Made by a program: the position numbers and the translations under genes. 64,000 nt of DNA from contig JAEYPR010000031.1 of NCBI GenBank assembly GCA_023410535.1, positions 124,001 to 188,000 of the forward strand, in the 5' to 3' direction. This DNA is from Bacillota bacterium. Lineage in GTDB: Bacteria > Bacillota > UBA4882 > UBA8346. Under the pieces are notes generated by a model that was not told where the DNA came from, did no database searches, and saw only the letters and a list, made by a program, of their open reading frames with translations. Below are positions 48,717-57,888 of the stretch, in pieces (the first letter of the stretch is position 1; each line of letters begins with the position of its first letter).

Positions 48717-50419
48717 TGGCAAGCGATATCATGCAAATGGGATTGATTTTAGGGATTACGCTGTTACTGGCTTGGCCGTTGGGCCGGTTTATTGCGCGCG
48801 TGTTTCAAGGGGAGCGGACCTTCATCGACCCGGTGGCACGGCCCATCGAGCGGCTTCTCTATCGAGTTGCCGGCATCAACCCGGAGCAGGAGATGGATTG
48901 GAAACAATATGCCGGAGCCTTAATGGCTTTTAACGTATTGGGCCTTGTCGTAGTCTTTGTATTGCAGCGTTTGCAAAACGGCTTGCCGCTGAATCCTCAA
49001 AATCTTGGGGCGGTTCCCAGTGCGATCGCATTCAATACCGCCGTCAGTTTTGTGACCAATACCAACTGGCAGTCTTATGTCGGTGAAAGTACTATGAGTT
49101 ATCTGACGCAAATGGTCGGCTTGGCGGTGCAAAATTTTGTTTCGGCTGCTACCGGTATTGCGGTCGTCATTGCATTAATCCGGGGGTTCGCTCGGAAAAC
49201 CAACCGTCACATCGGAAACTTTTGGGCCGACCTGACCCGGGCGACGATCAGGATCTTATTGCCGTTATCATTAATTTTAGCGGTCGCGCTGGTCTCGCAG
49301 GGGGTAATTCAAAGCTTTAAACCCTATGTTGCCGTCAAGACGGTGGAAGGAGAGACTCAAGTCTTACCGATGGGGCCGCTCGCTTCTCAAGAAGCCATTA
49401 AAGAATTGGGCACCAATGGCGGCGGTTTCTTCAATGCCAACTCAGCCCATCCTTTCGAAAACCCGAATCCTTTCACCAATCTCTTAGAGATCATGGCGAT
49501 ACTCTTAATCCCATCCGCTTTAACCTTCACTTTTGGAAGAATGGTTGGGGACCGCCGTCAGGGAACTGTAATCCTCGGGACCATGCTACTCCTCTTCCTG
49601 GCGGGCTTAGCAGTCTGCTATGGCAGCGAATTGAGGGGAAATCCCCAGATCGCCGCGCTTGGAGTCAGCAGTCCGACAGCGCTGGAAGGCAAGGAAGTCC
49701 GTTTCGGGATCGCCGGTTCCGCGTTGTTTGCTACGGCGACCACCGCCACATCCACTGGCGCGGTTAATTCCATGCACGATAGCTTTACACCGTTCGGGGG
49801 AATGATTCCGCTCTTTCAAATGATGCTCGGGGAAGTGATCTTTGGCGGGGTCGGGGCTGGGCTTTACTCAATTTTGATCTTTGTCATTTTGGCGGTCTTC
49901 ATTGTCGGATTGATGGTGGGTCGGACCCCTGAATACCTAGGGAAGAAGATCGAAAGCGCCGAGATGAAAATGGCGGTGTTGGGAATCGTAATTCCTTCGG
50001 CCTTAATCTTGATCGGTAGCGCCATCGCCGCAGTCACGCCGGCTGGTTTGAGTTCATTGTCAAACAAGGGACCCCATGGCTTAAGTCAAATTCTTTATGC
50101 CTTTGCTTCCGCTTCGGGCAATAATGGCAGCGCTTTCGCGGGCCTTAACGCCAACACGAACTTTTATAATATATCTCTGGCATTGGCGATGTTCTTCGGC
50201 CGTTTTGGAGTAATCCTCCCGGTACTGGCGATTGCGGGCAGTATGGCCGGGAAGAAATTGATCCCGGCCGGGCCGGGGACCTTTCAGACCAAAGGGCCGT
50301 TATTTATGGGCGTGTTAATCGGGACCATTATCATTGTCGGGGCGTTGACCTTTTTTCCGGCGCTCGCTTTAGGTCCGGTCATTGAGCAATTGCTGATGAA
50401 CGCCGGTAAATTGTTTTAA
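48716..50419 (+). CDS. kdpA: Potassium-transporting ATPase channel subunit KdpA
   Basis: 567 residues, ten membrane helices. Four filter regions characteristic of KdpA are visible, e.g. SFVTNTNWQSYVGE, KELGTNGGGFFNANSAHPFENP, TSTGAVNSMHDSF and ASGNNGSAFAGL. It binds and conducts K+ and hands it to KdpB. ATG 48716 is read in overlap with kdpF. Confidence 0.97.
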   Translation: MASDIMQMGLILGITLLLAWPLGRFIARVFQGERTFIDPVARPIERLLYRVAGINPEQEMDWKQYAGALMAFNVLGLVVVFVLQRLQNGLPLNPQNLGAVPSAIAFNTAVSFVTNTNWQSYVGESTMSYLTQMVGLAVQNFVSAATGIAVVIALIRGFARKTNRHIGNFWADLTRATIRILLPLSLILAVALVSQGVIQSFKPYVAVKTVEGETQVLPMGPLASQEAIKELGTNGGGFFNANSAHPFENPNPFTNLLEIMAILLIPSALTFTFGRMVGDRRQGTVILGTMLLLFLAGLAVCYGSELRGNPQIAALGVSSPTALEGKEVRFGIAGSALFATATTATSTGAVNSMHDSFTPFGGMIPLFQMMLGEVIFGGVGAGLYSILIFVILAVFIVGLMVGRTPEYLGKKIESAEMKMAVLGIVIPSALILIGSAIAAVTPAGLSSLSNKGPHGLSQILYAFASASGNNGSAFAGLNANTNFYNISLALAMFFGRFGVILPVLAIAGSMAGKKLIPAGPGTFQTKGPLFMGVLIGTIIIVGALTFFPALALGPVIEQLLMNAGKLF

Positions 50420-50500
50420 ATTTATAAATTGCGGAATAGATGTCGCAGTCAAAGAGGTAAAAACTTATTGCGACATATAAGATCAAATGGGGGAATTACC

Positions 50501-52531
50501 ATGAATGCTGAGAACAAGCCGCAAAGTTTAAACGCCGCGATGGTCTGGCAAGCGGCCAAAGAATCATTTATTAAACTCAACCCGGGAACGCTCTGGAAAA
50601 ACCCGGTAATGTTCGTCGTCGCAGTCGTGGCAACGTTGGCGACCTTAGCGCTCCTGCGTGATCTCTGGGTCCGGCAAACTACCGGGCTGGGGTTTAATTT
50701 GCAAATCGCCTTTTGGCTCTGGGTGACCGTCCTCTTCGCCAATTTCGCCGAAGCCTTGGCCGAGGGGCGCGGTAAAGCCCAGGCGGCGGCGTTGCGCCGG
50801 ACCCGCAGCGAGACGGTGGCCAAAAAGTTGGTCGGCGCAAAGACCGTTCCAACTCCAGCGGCGGAACTTCGCAAAGGCGATCTGGTCTTGGTCGAGCCGG
50901 GCGATATCATCCCCGGCGACGGCGAAGTGGTGGAAGGGATCGCCTCGGTGGACGAAAGCGCCATTACCGGCGAATCAGCGCCGGTGATTCGCGAAGCGGG
51001 CGGCGACCGTAGTTCCGTCACTGGCGGGACGCGGGTTCTGTCCGACTGGATCAAAGTTCAGGTTACCGCGAATCCCGGCGAGACCTTTTTAGACCGGATG
51101 ATTCATCTCGTCGAAGGGGCCAAACGCCAGAAAACCCCGAACGAAATCGCTTTGACGATTTTACTGATTGCCTTGACCATCGTGTTCCTGCTGGCGGTGG
51201 TGACCTTGGAGCCCATGGCGATTTACGCGGGGGCTCCGCCGACGGTAACGGTGCTGGTCGCGTTATTGGTCTGTCTGATTCCGACGACCATCGGCGGACT
51301 CTTAAGCGCCATCGGCATCGCCGGAATGGATCGATTGTTAAAACGCAATGTGATCGCCCTTTCGGGCCGGGCCGCCGAAGCCGCCGGCGATGTCGACGTC
51401 CTGCTGCTTGATAAGACCGGAACCATCACCCTGGGCAACCGGATGGCCACCGAATTTCTGCCGGCTCCGGGCGTGACCGCGGCCCAATTGGCGGACGCCG
51501 CCCAGATTGCGTCCTTGTCGGATGAAACCCCCGAGGGTCGCAGTATCGTGATTTTAGCCAAAGAAAAATACAACATCCGCGGACGCGATCTGACCAAATT
51601 GGGAGCGGTTTTTGTCCCGTTTAGCGCCCAAACCCGGATGAGCGGAGTAAACTTGGAGACCCGCGAGATTCGCAAAGGCGCCACCGAGGCCATTGTAAAC
51701 TACGTCAAAAGCCAAGGCGGCGCGGTCCCGCCGGAGGTTCAAAAAGACGCCGAGCGGATCGCCCAGGAAGGCGGTACGCCGTTGGTGGTGGCCGAAGGCC
51801 GGCGGGCCTTGGGAGTAATTTATCTAAAAGACGTCGTCAAGGGCGGGATGAAGGAACGGTTCGCCGAATTGCGCCGGATGGGAATTAAGACCGTAATGAT
51901 CACCGGCGACAATCCCTTGACCGCCGCCGCGATCGCCGCCGAAGCCGGAGTGGATGACTTCATGGCCGAAGCGACGCCGGAGACCAAGCTGAAACGGATT
52001 CGCGAATACCAGGCCCAAGGACACTTGGTCGCCATGACCGGCGACGGGACCAATGACGCCCCGGCTTTGGCCCAAGCCGACGTGGGGGTGGCGATGAACA
52101 GCGGAACCCAGGCTGCCAAGGAAGCCGGCAATATGGTTGATTTGGACAGTAATCCGACCAAGCTGATTGAGGTGGTCGGGATCGGGAAACAACTGCTGAT
52201 GACCAGAGGTTCGCTCACTACCTTCAGTATCGCCAATGATGTGGCCAAATACTTCGCGATTATCCCGGCGATGTTCACCGGCGCCTATCCGGTGCTCAAT
52301 AAAATGAACGTCATGGGGCTGGCCAACTCCGAAAGCGCCATTTTAGCGGCGGTGATCTTCAACGCCTTGATCATCATCGCGCTGGTGCCCCTGGCGTTAA
52401 AAGGGGTGGCCTATCGCCCGCTGGGCGCCAATGAACTGTTGCGCCGCAACATGTTAATCTATGGCCTGGGCGGACTGCTGGTCCCGTTTATCGGGATCAA
52501 ATTAATCGACCTGCTGATTAATCTGTTCTGA
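50501..52531 (+). CDS. kdpB: Potassium-transporting ATPase catalytic subunit KdpB
   Basis: 676 residues, P1A-type ATPase. TGESAPVIREAGGDRSSVTGG (actuator), LLLDKTGTITLGNR with the phosphorylated Asp near residue 304, MITGDNPLTAAAIAAEAG, and GDGTNDAPALAQADVGVAMNSGTQAAKEAGNMVDLDSNPTKLIE are all canonical. It drives K+ uptake through KdpA. GGGGGAATTACC precedes the ATG. An exceptional 416-base spacer with repeats separates it from kdpC. Confidence 0.97.
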   Translation: MNAENKPQSLNAAMVWQAAKESFIKLNPGTLWKNPVMFVVAVVATLATLALLRDLWVRQTTGLGFNLQIAFWLWVTVLFANFAEALAEGRGKAQAAALRRTRSETVAKKLVGAKTVPTPAAELRKGDLVLVEPGDIIPGDGEVVEGIASVDESAITGESAPVIREAGGDRSSVTGGTRVLSDWIKVQVTANPGETFLDRMIHLVEGAKRQKTPNEIALTILLIALTIVFLLAVVTLEPMAIYAGAPPTVTVLVALLVCLIPTTIGGLLSAIGIAGMDRLLKRNVIALSGRAAEAAGDVDVLLLDKTGTITLGNRMATEFLPAPGVTAAQLADAAQIASLSDETPEGRSIVILAKEKYNIRGRDLTKLGAVFVPFSAQTRMSGVNLETREIRKGATEAIVNYVKSQGGAVPPEVQKDAERIAQEGGTPLVVAEGRRALGVIYLKDVVKGGMKERFAELRRMGIKTVMITGDNPLTAAAIAAEAGVDDFMAEATPETKLKRIREYQAQGHLVAMTGDGTNDAPALAQADVGVAMNSGTQAAKEAGNMVDLDSNPTKLIEVVGIGKQLLMTRGSLTTFSIANDVAKYFAIIPAMFTGAYPVLNKMNVMGLANSESAILAAVIFNALIIIALVPLALKGVAYRPLGANELLRRNMLIYGLGGLLVPFIGIKLIDLLINLF

Positions 52532-52554
52532 TCCGACCTCAGCTTGAGGTATTT

Positions 52555-52640
52555 CTGGGTAGTCGGCTACCCCGCTTACTGGGGCAAGCGGAAGGCTGAA
52601 ATGGGGCGCGACTCACCCCCCTAAGGTGATACGGTGCCGG
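52555..52640 (+). repeat. Intergenic repeat element, copy 4 (partial), after kdpB
   Basis: TATTTCTGGGTAGTCGGCTACCCCGC... carries the shared 5' motif and a CCCCGCTTACTGGGGCAAGCG segment resembling CCCCGACTGGTCGGGGCAAGCG of copy 1. The 3' boundary is approximate. Confidence 0.6.
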
Positions 52641-52657
52641 ACGGTAATTATTGCAAG

Positions 52658-52687
52658 CCCCCTCTCTTCGACTGCGCAGAGAGGGGG
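52658..52687 (+). other. Stable hairpin in the kdpB-kdpC spacer
   Basis: CCCCCTCTC pairs with GAGAGGGGG around a 12-base loop. No T-run follows, so it is probably an mRNA processing or stability element and not a terminator. Confidence 0.55.
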
Positions 52688-52759
52688 TGCCATGATACTT
52701 TATTCGTAAAAAAACCAAGATCCAGAATTAACAGACCAACCAAATATCAAGGTTATTTT

Positions 52760-52929
52760 CTAGGTAGTCGACCACCTGGCACGCCGGGGGTAGCGATAGG
52801 GAGGGAACTGGGTGATGTCATCTCCGCCCAGCACCACCCAGCCCGGAAGGGCTTGAGACCGGTTTTCAACGTAGCCCTGACCTTTAGGTCTGGGTGGACA
52901 GAAGCGCATTCAGCGTATTTTCTAAATAG
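52760..52929 (+). repeat. Intergenic repeat element, copy 5, upstream of kdpC
   Basis: Runs from CTAGGTAGTCGACCACC to TATTTTCTAAATAG. Positions 52831-52870 are identical to 481-520 in front of cdaA, and the following ~55 bases are near-identical. TTATTTTCTAGGTAG just before it and GTATTTTCTAAATAG at its end form imperfect direct repeats. It ends 18 bases before the kdpC start codon, so it would form much of the leader of any separate kdpC transcript. Confidence 0.8.
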
Positions 52930-52947
52930 AAAGGAAAGAGCAAAACC

Positions 52948-53523
52948 ATGTGGAAAACTATTGTCAAAGCATTTTTACTTTTACTTGGTTTGACGTTGTT
53001 GACCGGAGTGCTGTATCCCTTGGCGGTAACCGGCATTGCGGAAGTTTGCTTTCCGGCCCAGGCGAACGGCTCGTTGATTTACGTTCAGAGCCGTCCGGTC
53101 GGCTCATCCCTCATTGGGCAGGACTTTCAGGGGGAACAATATTTTCATGGTCGGCCCTCCGCTTCGGGCTATGACGCTCAGGCGTCCGGAGGTTCCAATC
53201 AGGCTCCGACCAATCGCCAATTGATCGCCACGGTTGGCGAACGGGTTAATGCGGTGCGGCAAGAGAATCGGCTGGCAAAGAACCAACCCGTGCCGAGCGA
53301 GCTGGTGACCGCCGCGGCAAGCGGATTGGATCCCCATATCACACCGGCCGGCGCCCAGCTGCAAGCGTCGCGGGTGGCGAAAATCCGGAAGCTGACCCTG
53401 GAAACGGTTAGCCGGTTGATCGACCAAGCCACGGAACGTCCGTTCCTCGGTCTGTTCGGCGTCTCCCGGGTCAATGTGCTTCGCCTGAATGTAGCGTTGG
53501 ATTCCTTGCAAAATAGAGGTTGA
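52948..53523 (+). CDS. kdpC: Potassium-transporting ATPase subunit KdpC
   Basis: 191 residues with one N-terminal helix (AFLLLLGLTLLTGVLYPLAVTG) and the periplasmic-type domain. Family blocks: GSSLIGQDFQGEQYFHGRPSA, YDAQASGGSNQAPTN, DPHITPAGAQLQASRVA and LNVALDSL. It assists KdpA-KdpB coupling. GAAAGGAAAGAG precedes the ATG. Its stop TGA overlaps the kdpD start. Confidence 0.96.
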   Translation: MWKTIVKAFLLLLGLTLLTGVLYPLAVTGIAEVCFPAQANGSLIYVQSRPVGSSLIGQDFQGEQYFHGRPSASGYDAQASGGSNQAPTNRQLIATVGERVNAVRQENRLAKNQPVPSELVTAAASGLDPHITPAGAQLQASRVAKIRKLTLETVSRLIDQATERPFLGLFGVSRVNVLRLNVALDSLQNRG

Positions 53524-56231
53524 TGGTGATGGTCCCATTGGAATCACGGGCTGATCCCGATGCGTTGTTAACAAAGATTCGCCAGTCAGAGCGGGGGAAA
53601 CTCACGGTTTTCCTTGGCGCTTCGGCTGGCGCCGGGAAAACCTATGCGATGTTATTGGCGGCCAAAGAACGTCTGACCGGAGGAGTCTCCCTGGTGATCG
53701 GCTGGATCGAGACCCATGGCCGCCCGGACACGGCAGCGTTGGTTCAAGGCATCCCGGCGATTGAACCACTCGCCATTGACTATCAAGGCAAAACATTTCG
53801 GGAATTAAACCTCAATGAAATTTTGCGTCTTCATCCCCAAGTGGCGCTGGTGGATGAGTTGGCCCATACCAATATTCCCGGTTCGCTGCATCTCCGGCGC
53901 TATCAAGATGTTGAAGAGTTGCTGAACGCCGGAATCGATGTCTATACCACGCTCAATATTCAACACATTGAGAGCTTGAACGATGTGGTCGCCCGCATCA
54001 CCGGAGTCGTGATGCGCGAGACGGTGCCGGACCGGATCCTGCGGGACGCCGAGATTAAGTTGATCGATATTCCCCCCGAAGGACTTTTAAAACGCTTGGA
54101 CGAAGGGAAAGTTTATATTCCCACCCAAGCCCACGAAGCGGCTAAGCACTTTTTCCGGGCCGGCAATTTGACCGCCCTGCGCGAATTGTTGCTCCGTTAT
54201 GCGACTCAACACATTGATACCGATTTGGAAACCTATATGCGCGCCCACGCGATTCCCGGTCCCTGGCCCGCCGCCGAACGGATCATGGTCTGCGTGAGCG
54301 CCAGTCCCTTCTCGGCACAACTGGTGCGGGCGGCTTACCGTTTGGCGGCTAGCTTAAAGTCGCCTTGGATCGCCACTTATGTGGAGCTACCCCGGAGCGA
54401 GGTGGCCGGGGACCAGGAGAAACAGGCTTTGGCTTACAATTTGGGACTCGCCGAAGAATTGGGCGCCGAAATTATCACCATCGTTGGCGACGACATCGCG
54501 GCGGAGGTAATCCGCTTGGCCAGGCGGCGCAACGTGACGCACCTGCTGATCGGCAAACCGGCGTTGGACAATATTCGCCAGCTGCTGCGCGGCTCGGTCT
54601 TTCGTAAAATCCTTAGACAAAGCGAAGGAATCAGCGTCCATATCATCTCCGAACCGACCAACCATCCGCCGCTACGTTTCGCCCCGCGCCGGGCGCCTGC
54701 CAAGCTGAAACTGGTTCCGGCGCTGATTACCATCGGAATGGTCGGAGCCGTTACCGGTCTCGGCAAGTTGGTCGAGCCGACGTTTGGGTTGGTTAATATC
54801 GCGTTAGGATTTTTGCTGCCGGTGATGGTCGCGGGGATCATCTGGGGTCGCTACACCGCGTTGCTGGGGGCTTTCCTCGCCACCATCTGCTTCGACTTTT
54901 TATTTATTCCACCGGTTTTTCGTTTTAACATGGTGGATTTTCGGTATTTATTCAGTTTTATCATGTTTCATCTGGTTGCCTATGTTACCGGAACCCTGGC
55001 GGGCCGCTTGCGCCATCACGCCCACGAAGCGCGCAAACGGGAAATCCGCATCGCCGCGTTGTATACGCTCAGTAAAAACATTATGGGCGCCGAAGGGTTG
55101 GGTCGGGTTCTGGAAATGGCGGCGCAGCGGATGTCCGAATCGCTCAACGCATCGGTAATGATGCTGCTGGCGAACGAGGCGGGGGAATTGAAAATCAAAG
55201 CTCATTCCCACCCGCCGGGGGAGAGCAGCGCCGCCTTGCTCGCTGAAAACGAACTGGCGGTGGCAGCTTGGGTCTATCATCACCGCCAGCTTGCCGGGCA
55301 TGGCACCGATACCCTACACGGAGCCAAAGGATTATATATGCCGTTAGTCTCCGATGAACAAGCGGTCGGGGTGATTGCCATTGAGTTTTCCGGCAGCGAT
55401 CAAGTGGTTGATCCGGAAAAACGCCATTTAATCGAGGCGTTTGCCAATCTGATTGTTTTAGCGGTGAAGCGGATCACCCTGGCCGAAGCGTCCAAGCAGA
55501 CCTATTTGTTGCAGGAATCGGAACGGCTCTGGATGGCTTTGTTCAATTCGCTATCGCACGATTTGCGGACGCCGCTGGCCGCGATCATCGGGGCGGTGAC
55601 CAGTCTATTAGAGGAGGCGGAACTGTTCGATCCCGCCGCCCGCAACGAATTGCTGCGTACCGTCGAGCAGGAGGCGCTGCGCATGAACCGCCTCGTCGGC
55701 AATTTGTTCGATATGGCCCGGCTGCAGAGCGGCATGTTGCAGTTGAAAAAAGAATGGTGTGACATCGAAGAGATCGTCGGCATCGCCTTGAACGGTCTGC
55801 GGCGTTCGCTGGGCAACCGGCCCGTCCGGGTGGAAATCGAACCGGAACTGCCGTTGATCCAGGCGGATATGGGTTTAATCGAGCAAGTATTGGTCAATAT
55901 ATTGGACAATGCCATTAAGTACTCGCTCCCCGATACCGAATTGCTTCTGCAAGTCAAGCGCCGGGGCAACGGACTTTGGATAGCGGTCCGCGATCACGGC
56001 GAGGGGGTTCCCCAAAACGAAGTGGGCGCAATCTTCGATCAATTTTACCGGGGCAAAACGTCGCAGGCGGTACGGGGAACCGGGCTGGGACTGACGATCT
56101 GTAAGGCGATCGTCGCAGCCCATGAAGGAACGATTTGGGCTGAAAGCGAAAAAGGTCTGGGAACGACCATTACATTTTCCCTGCCGCTAGCCGCCCATCC
56201 GCCCAAGGCCATTCCGACAGAAATGAGTTGA
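53523..56231 (+). CDS. kdpD: Sensor histidine kinase KdpD
   Basis: 902 residues: N-terminal KdpD domain (to ~230) with Walker A GASAGAGKTYAML and LVDELAHTN, a universal-stress-protein domain (~250-370), four membrane helices of DUF4118 (~395-500), a GAF domain, then HisKA with SLSHDLRTPLAAIIG (His ~677) and a HATPase domain (LDNAIKYS, RDHGEGVPQNE, GTGLGLTIC). It senses low K+ or osmotic stress and phosphorylates KdpE. In some Bacillota the USP domain binds c-di-AMP; that is family knowledge, not visible here. ATG 53523 overlaps the kdpC stop; nearby GTG 53526 and ATG 53529 are alternatives. Confidence 0.96.
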   Translation: MVMVPLESRADPDALLTKIRQSERGKLTVFLGASAGAGKTYAMLLAAKERLTGGVSLVIGWIETHGRPDTAALVQGIPAIEPLAIDYQGKTFRELNLNEILRLHPQVALVDELAHTNIPGSLHLRRYQDVEELLNAGIDVYTTLNIQHIESLNDVVARITGVVMRETVPDRILRDAEIKLIDIPPEGLLKRLDEGKVYIPTQAHEAAKHFFRAGNLTALRELLLRYATQHIDTDLETYMRAHAIPGPWPAAERIMVCVSASPFSAQLVRAAYRLAASLKSPWIATYVELPRSEVAGDQEKQALAYNLGLAEELGAEIITIVGDDIAAEVIRLARRRNVTHLLIGKPALDNIRQLLRGSVFRKILRQSEGISVHIISEPTNHPPLRFAPRRAPAKLKLVPALITIGMVGAVTGLGKLVEPTFGLVNIALGFLLPVMVAGIIWGRYTALLGAFLATICFDFLFIPPVFRFNMVDFRYLFSFIMFHLVAYVTGTLAGRLRHHAHEARKREIRIAALYTLSKNIMGAEGLGRVLEMAAQRMSESLNASVMMLLANEAGELKIKAHSHPPGESSAALLAENELAVAAWVYHHRQLAGHGTDTLHGAKGLYMPLVSDEQAVGVIAIEFSGSDQVVDPEKRHLIEAFANLIVLAVKRITLAEASKQTYLLQESERLWMALFNSLSHDLRTPLAAIIGAVTSLLEEAELFDPAARNELLRTVEQEALRMNRLVGNLFDMARLQSGMLQLKKEWCDIEEIVGIALNGLRRSLGNRPVRVEIEPELPLIQADMGLIEQVLVNILDNAIKYSLPDTELLLQVKRRGNGLWIAVRDHGEGVPQNEVGAIFDQFYRGKTSQAVRGTGLGLTICKAIVAAHEGTIWAESEKGLGTTITFSLPLAAHPPKAIPTEMS

Positions 56232-56237
56232 TCGGAC

Positions 56238-56921
56238 ATGAATGATACCGGTTCGCGAATTTTGGTCATTGATGATGAATCGCAAATCCGGCGTTTCTTA
56301 AAGGTGGCGCTGACCGCCCATGGTTTTGAAATGGCCGAGGCGGCGTTGGGTCGCGACGGTTTAAACCAAGCGGTACTGTTCAAGCCGGATCTGGTCATTC
56401 TCGACCTGGGGCTGCCGGATCTGGACGGAATGGAAGTGCTGCGGCAGCTCCGCGAGTGGTCGCAAGTGCCGGTGATTGTCTTATCCGTCAAGGAGCAGGA
56501 AGATACCAAAATTGCGATGCTGGATGCCGGGGCCGAGGATTATGTGACCAAACCGTTTGGAATGGGGGAACTGCTGGCCCGGATTCGGGTGGCGTTGCGC
56601 CGCGCGGTCAAAGAGACCGACGAGCCGACGCTGCGACTGGGCGAGCTAACGATTGACCGCGCCAAACGGCTCGTGGCGGTTCACGGCAACCCGGTCAAAC
56701 TCACCCCAACCGAATATGACCTTCTGAAAACGCTGGCTTCAAAACCGGGACGGGTCTTCACCAATGCCCAACTGTTAAAATTGATCTGGGGTCCCGGTTA
56801 TGAACACGAGACGCACTATTTGCGGGTGTTCATCGGGCAGTTGCGGCGGAAGATCGAGCAAAATCCGTCCCGGCCGGTTCATTTGATCACCGAACCCGGC
56901 GTGGGGTATCGCTTGATGTAA
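56238..56921 (+). CDS. kdpE: Response regulator KdpE
   Basis: 227 residues, OmpR family. Receiver domain with the acidic pair (LVIDDES), phospho-acceptor Asp in LVILDLGLPDLDGMEVL and the switch Lys in VTKPFGMGELLARI. The C-terminal winged helix (KLTPTEYDLLKTLASKPGRVFTNAQLLKLIWG, VHLITEPGVGYRLM) binds the kdp promoter. Six bases after kdpD; a terminator follows. Confidence 0.96.
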   Translation: MNDTGSRILVIDDESQIRRFLKVALTAHGFEMAEAALGRDGLNQAVLFKPDLVILDLGLPDLDGMEVLRQLREWSQVPVIVLSVKEQEDTKIAMLDAGAEDYVTKPFGMGELLARIRVALRRAVKETDEPTLRLGELTIDRAKRLVAVHGNPVKLTPTEYDLLKTLASKPGRVFTNAQLLKLIWGPGYEHETHYLRVFIGQLRRKIEQNPSRPVHLITEPGVGYRLM

Positions 56922-56965
56922 CCGGATTTACGGAGATAACGCTGAATAACCGGCGGATTGGCGTG

Positions 56966-56993
56966 AAAGGCAGGGTTTTCCCTGCTTTTTGTT
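56966..56993 (+). terminator. Terminator of the kdp operon
   Basis: AGGCAGGG and CCCTGCTTTT around a TTTT loop, followed by T residues. Confidence 0.85.
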
Positions 56994-57018
56994 TTGACCG
57001 AAAACCCAGCGGCGGGGA

Positions 57019-57129
57019 ATGATCATTCCCGATGCCGAGGCGTTCCGGATCGAAGCGCAACCCGCCATCGCCGAATTGTTTAGGACCGAATGGCCGGTGA
57101 CGACCTGGCAAGAGGTTTTAGCGCAATAA
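57019..57129 (+). CDS. Short ORF, possibly a gene remnant
   Basis: 36 residues (MIIPDAEAFRIEAQP... ending in LFRTEWPVTTWQEVLAQ) preceded by GGCGGGG. The sequence reads like the C-terminal tail of a longer soluble protein and not a stand-alone gene. I do not recognise a family with confidence. It lies between the kdp terminator and the CGNR gene. Confidence 0.3.
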   Translation: MIIPDAEAFRIEAQPAIAELFRTEWPVTTWQEVLAQ

Positions 57130-57163
57130 CTCGGGGAAATGACGGGCATTTGACACAAAGGCG

Positions 57164-57694
57164 TTATTGTTGCTTCCGGCGAAATTGACGGACCTTGATC
57201 AGACTGGCGCAAGTATTGCAGCACCATTTGCGGGAGTTGTTTTTGCTCTCGTCATAAAAAACCCATTGGCAATCGGCGTTTTTGCAGCGTTTGATCCGGT
57301 CGGCCGCGGCTTCGAGCAGCAATTGGGAAAACGAGATGCAAATCTGGGTAAGGACGTTCGGCCAATCCGGTTGCAATGGTTTCAAGGTCGCGCTCAATCC
57401 CCCGGCGGTGTTTGATAATTGATAATGCAACGATGTCTGGGACAGGTAATGGTTAATCGCGTCAAGCGAGGCGGCGGACAGTCGTTGGCCGGCTTCCAGT
57501 TCATCCACGGCGCGCAGCAGCAAATCCCGCAACGCGATCAATTCCGGCAATTGCCGGTCGCAAAATCCATTAACCGGGGTCAAACTCCAACGGTTTAGAA
57601 ATTCCGCTACCCATTGCGGGTCGGCTAACGGTTCACGGTGCAGATCGTGGCTGTTGTACCAACGACTGTTCATAAAATAAATGCAAAGAAGCTC
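57164..57694 (-). CDS. CGNR zinc-finger (ABATE-domain) regulator
   Basis: 176 residues. The C-terminal ~45 residues, RIKRCKNADCQWVFYDESKNNSRKWCCNTCASLIKVRQFRRK, follow the CGNR zinc-finger pattern (Cys pair, then SRKWCCNTC; here the CGNR tetrapeptide is replaced by CNTCASL-type residues). The N-terminal part is the ABATE-type stress-linked domain. It probably regulates the divergent APC permease, whose start lies 195 bases away. ATG 57694 has GGGGGAG upstream. Confidence 0.8.
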   Translation of the reverse strand, partial: ELLCIYFMNSRWYNSHDLHREPLADPQWVAEFLNRWSLTPVNGFCDRQLPELIALRDLLLRAVDELEAGQRLSAASLDAINHYLSQTSLHYQLSNTAGGLSATLKPLQPDWPNVLTQICISFSQLLLEAAADRIKRCKNADCQWVFYDESKNNSRKWCCNTCASLIKVRQFRRKQQ

Positions 57695-57888
57695 CATTTT
57701 CCACTCCCCCGCCGCGCTGACGGTTCCCAATAATCAGACGACATTCCTAGTATAACTTTTTTTGCGTGCAAACGAAAGTAACTGGATAAAGAAATATTGA
57801 CAGTTACCGGGGGATACGGTATGCTAATATCATTGTAACTATCTATTATACTTTTAACAGTTACAAAATTGGTTGGAGGATTCAAGCT

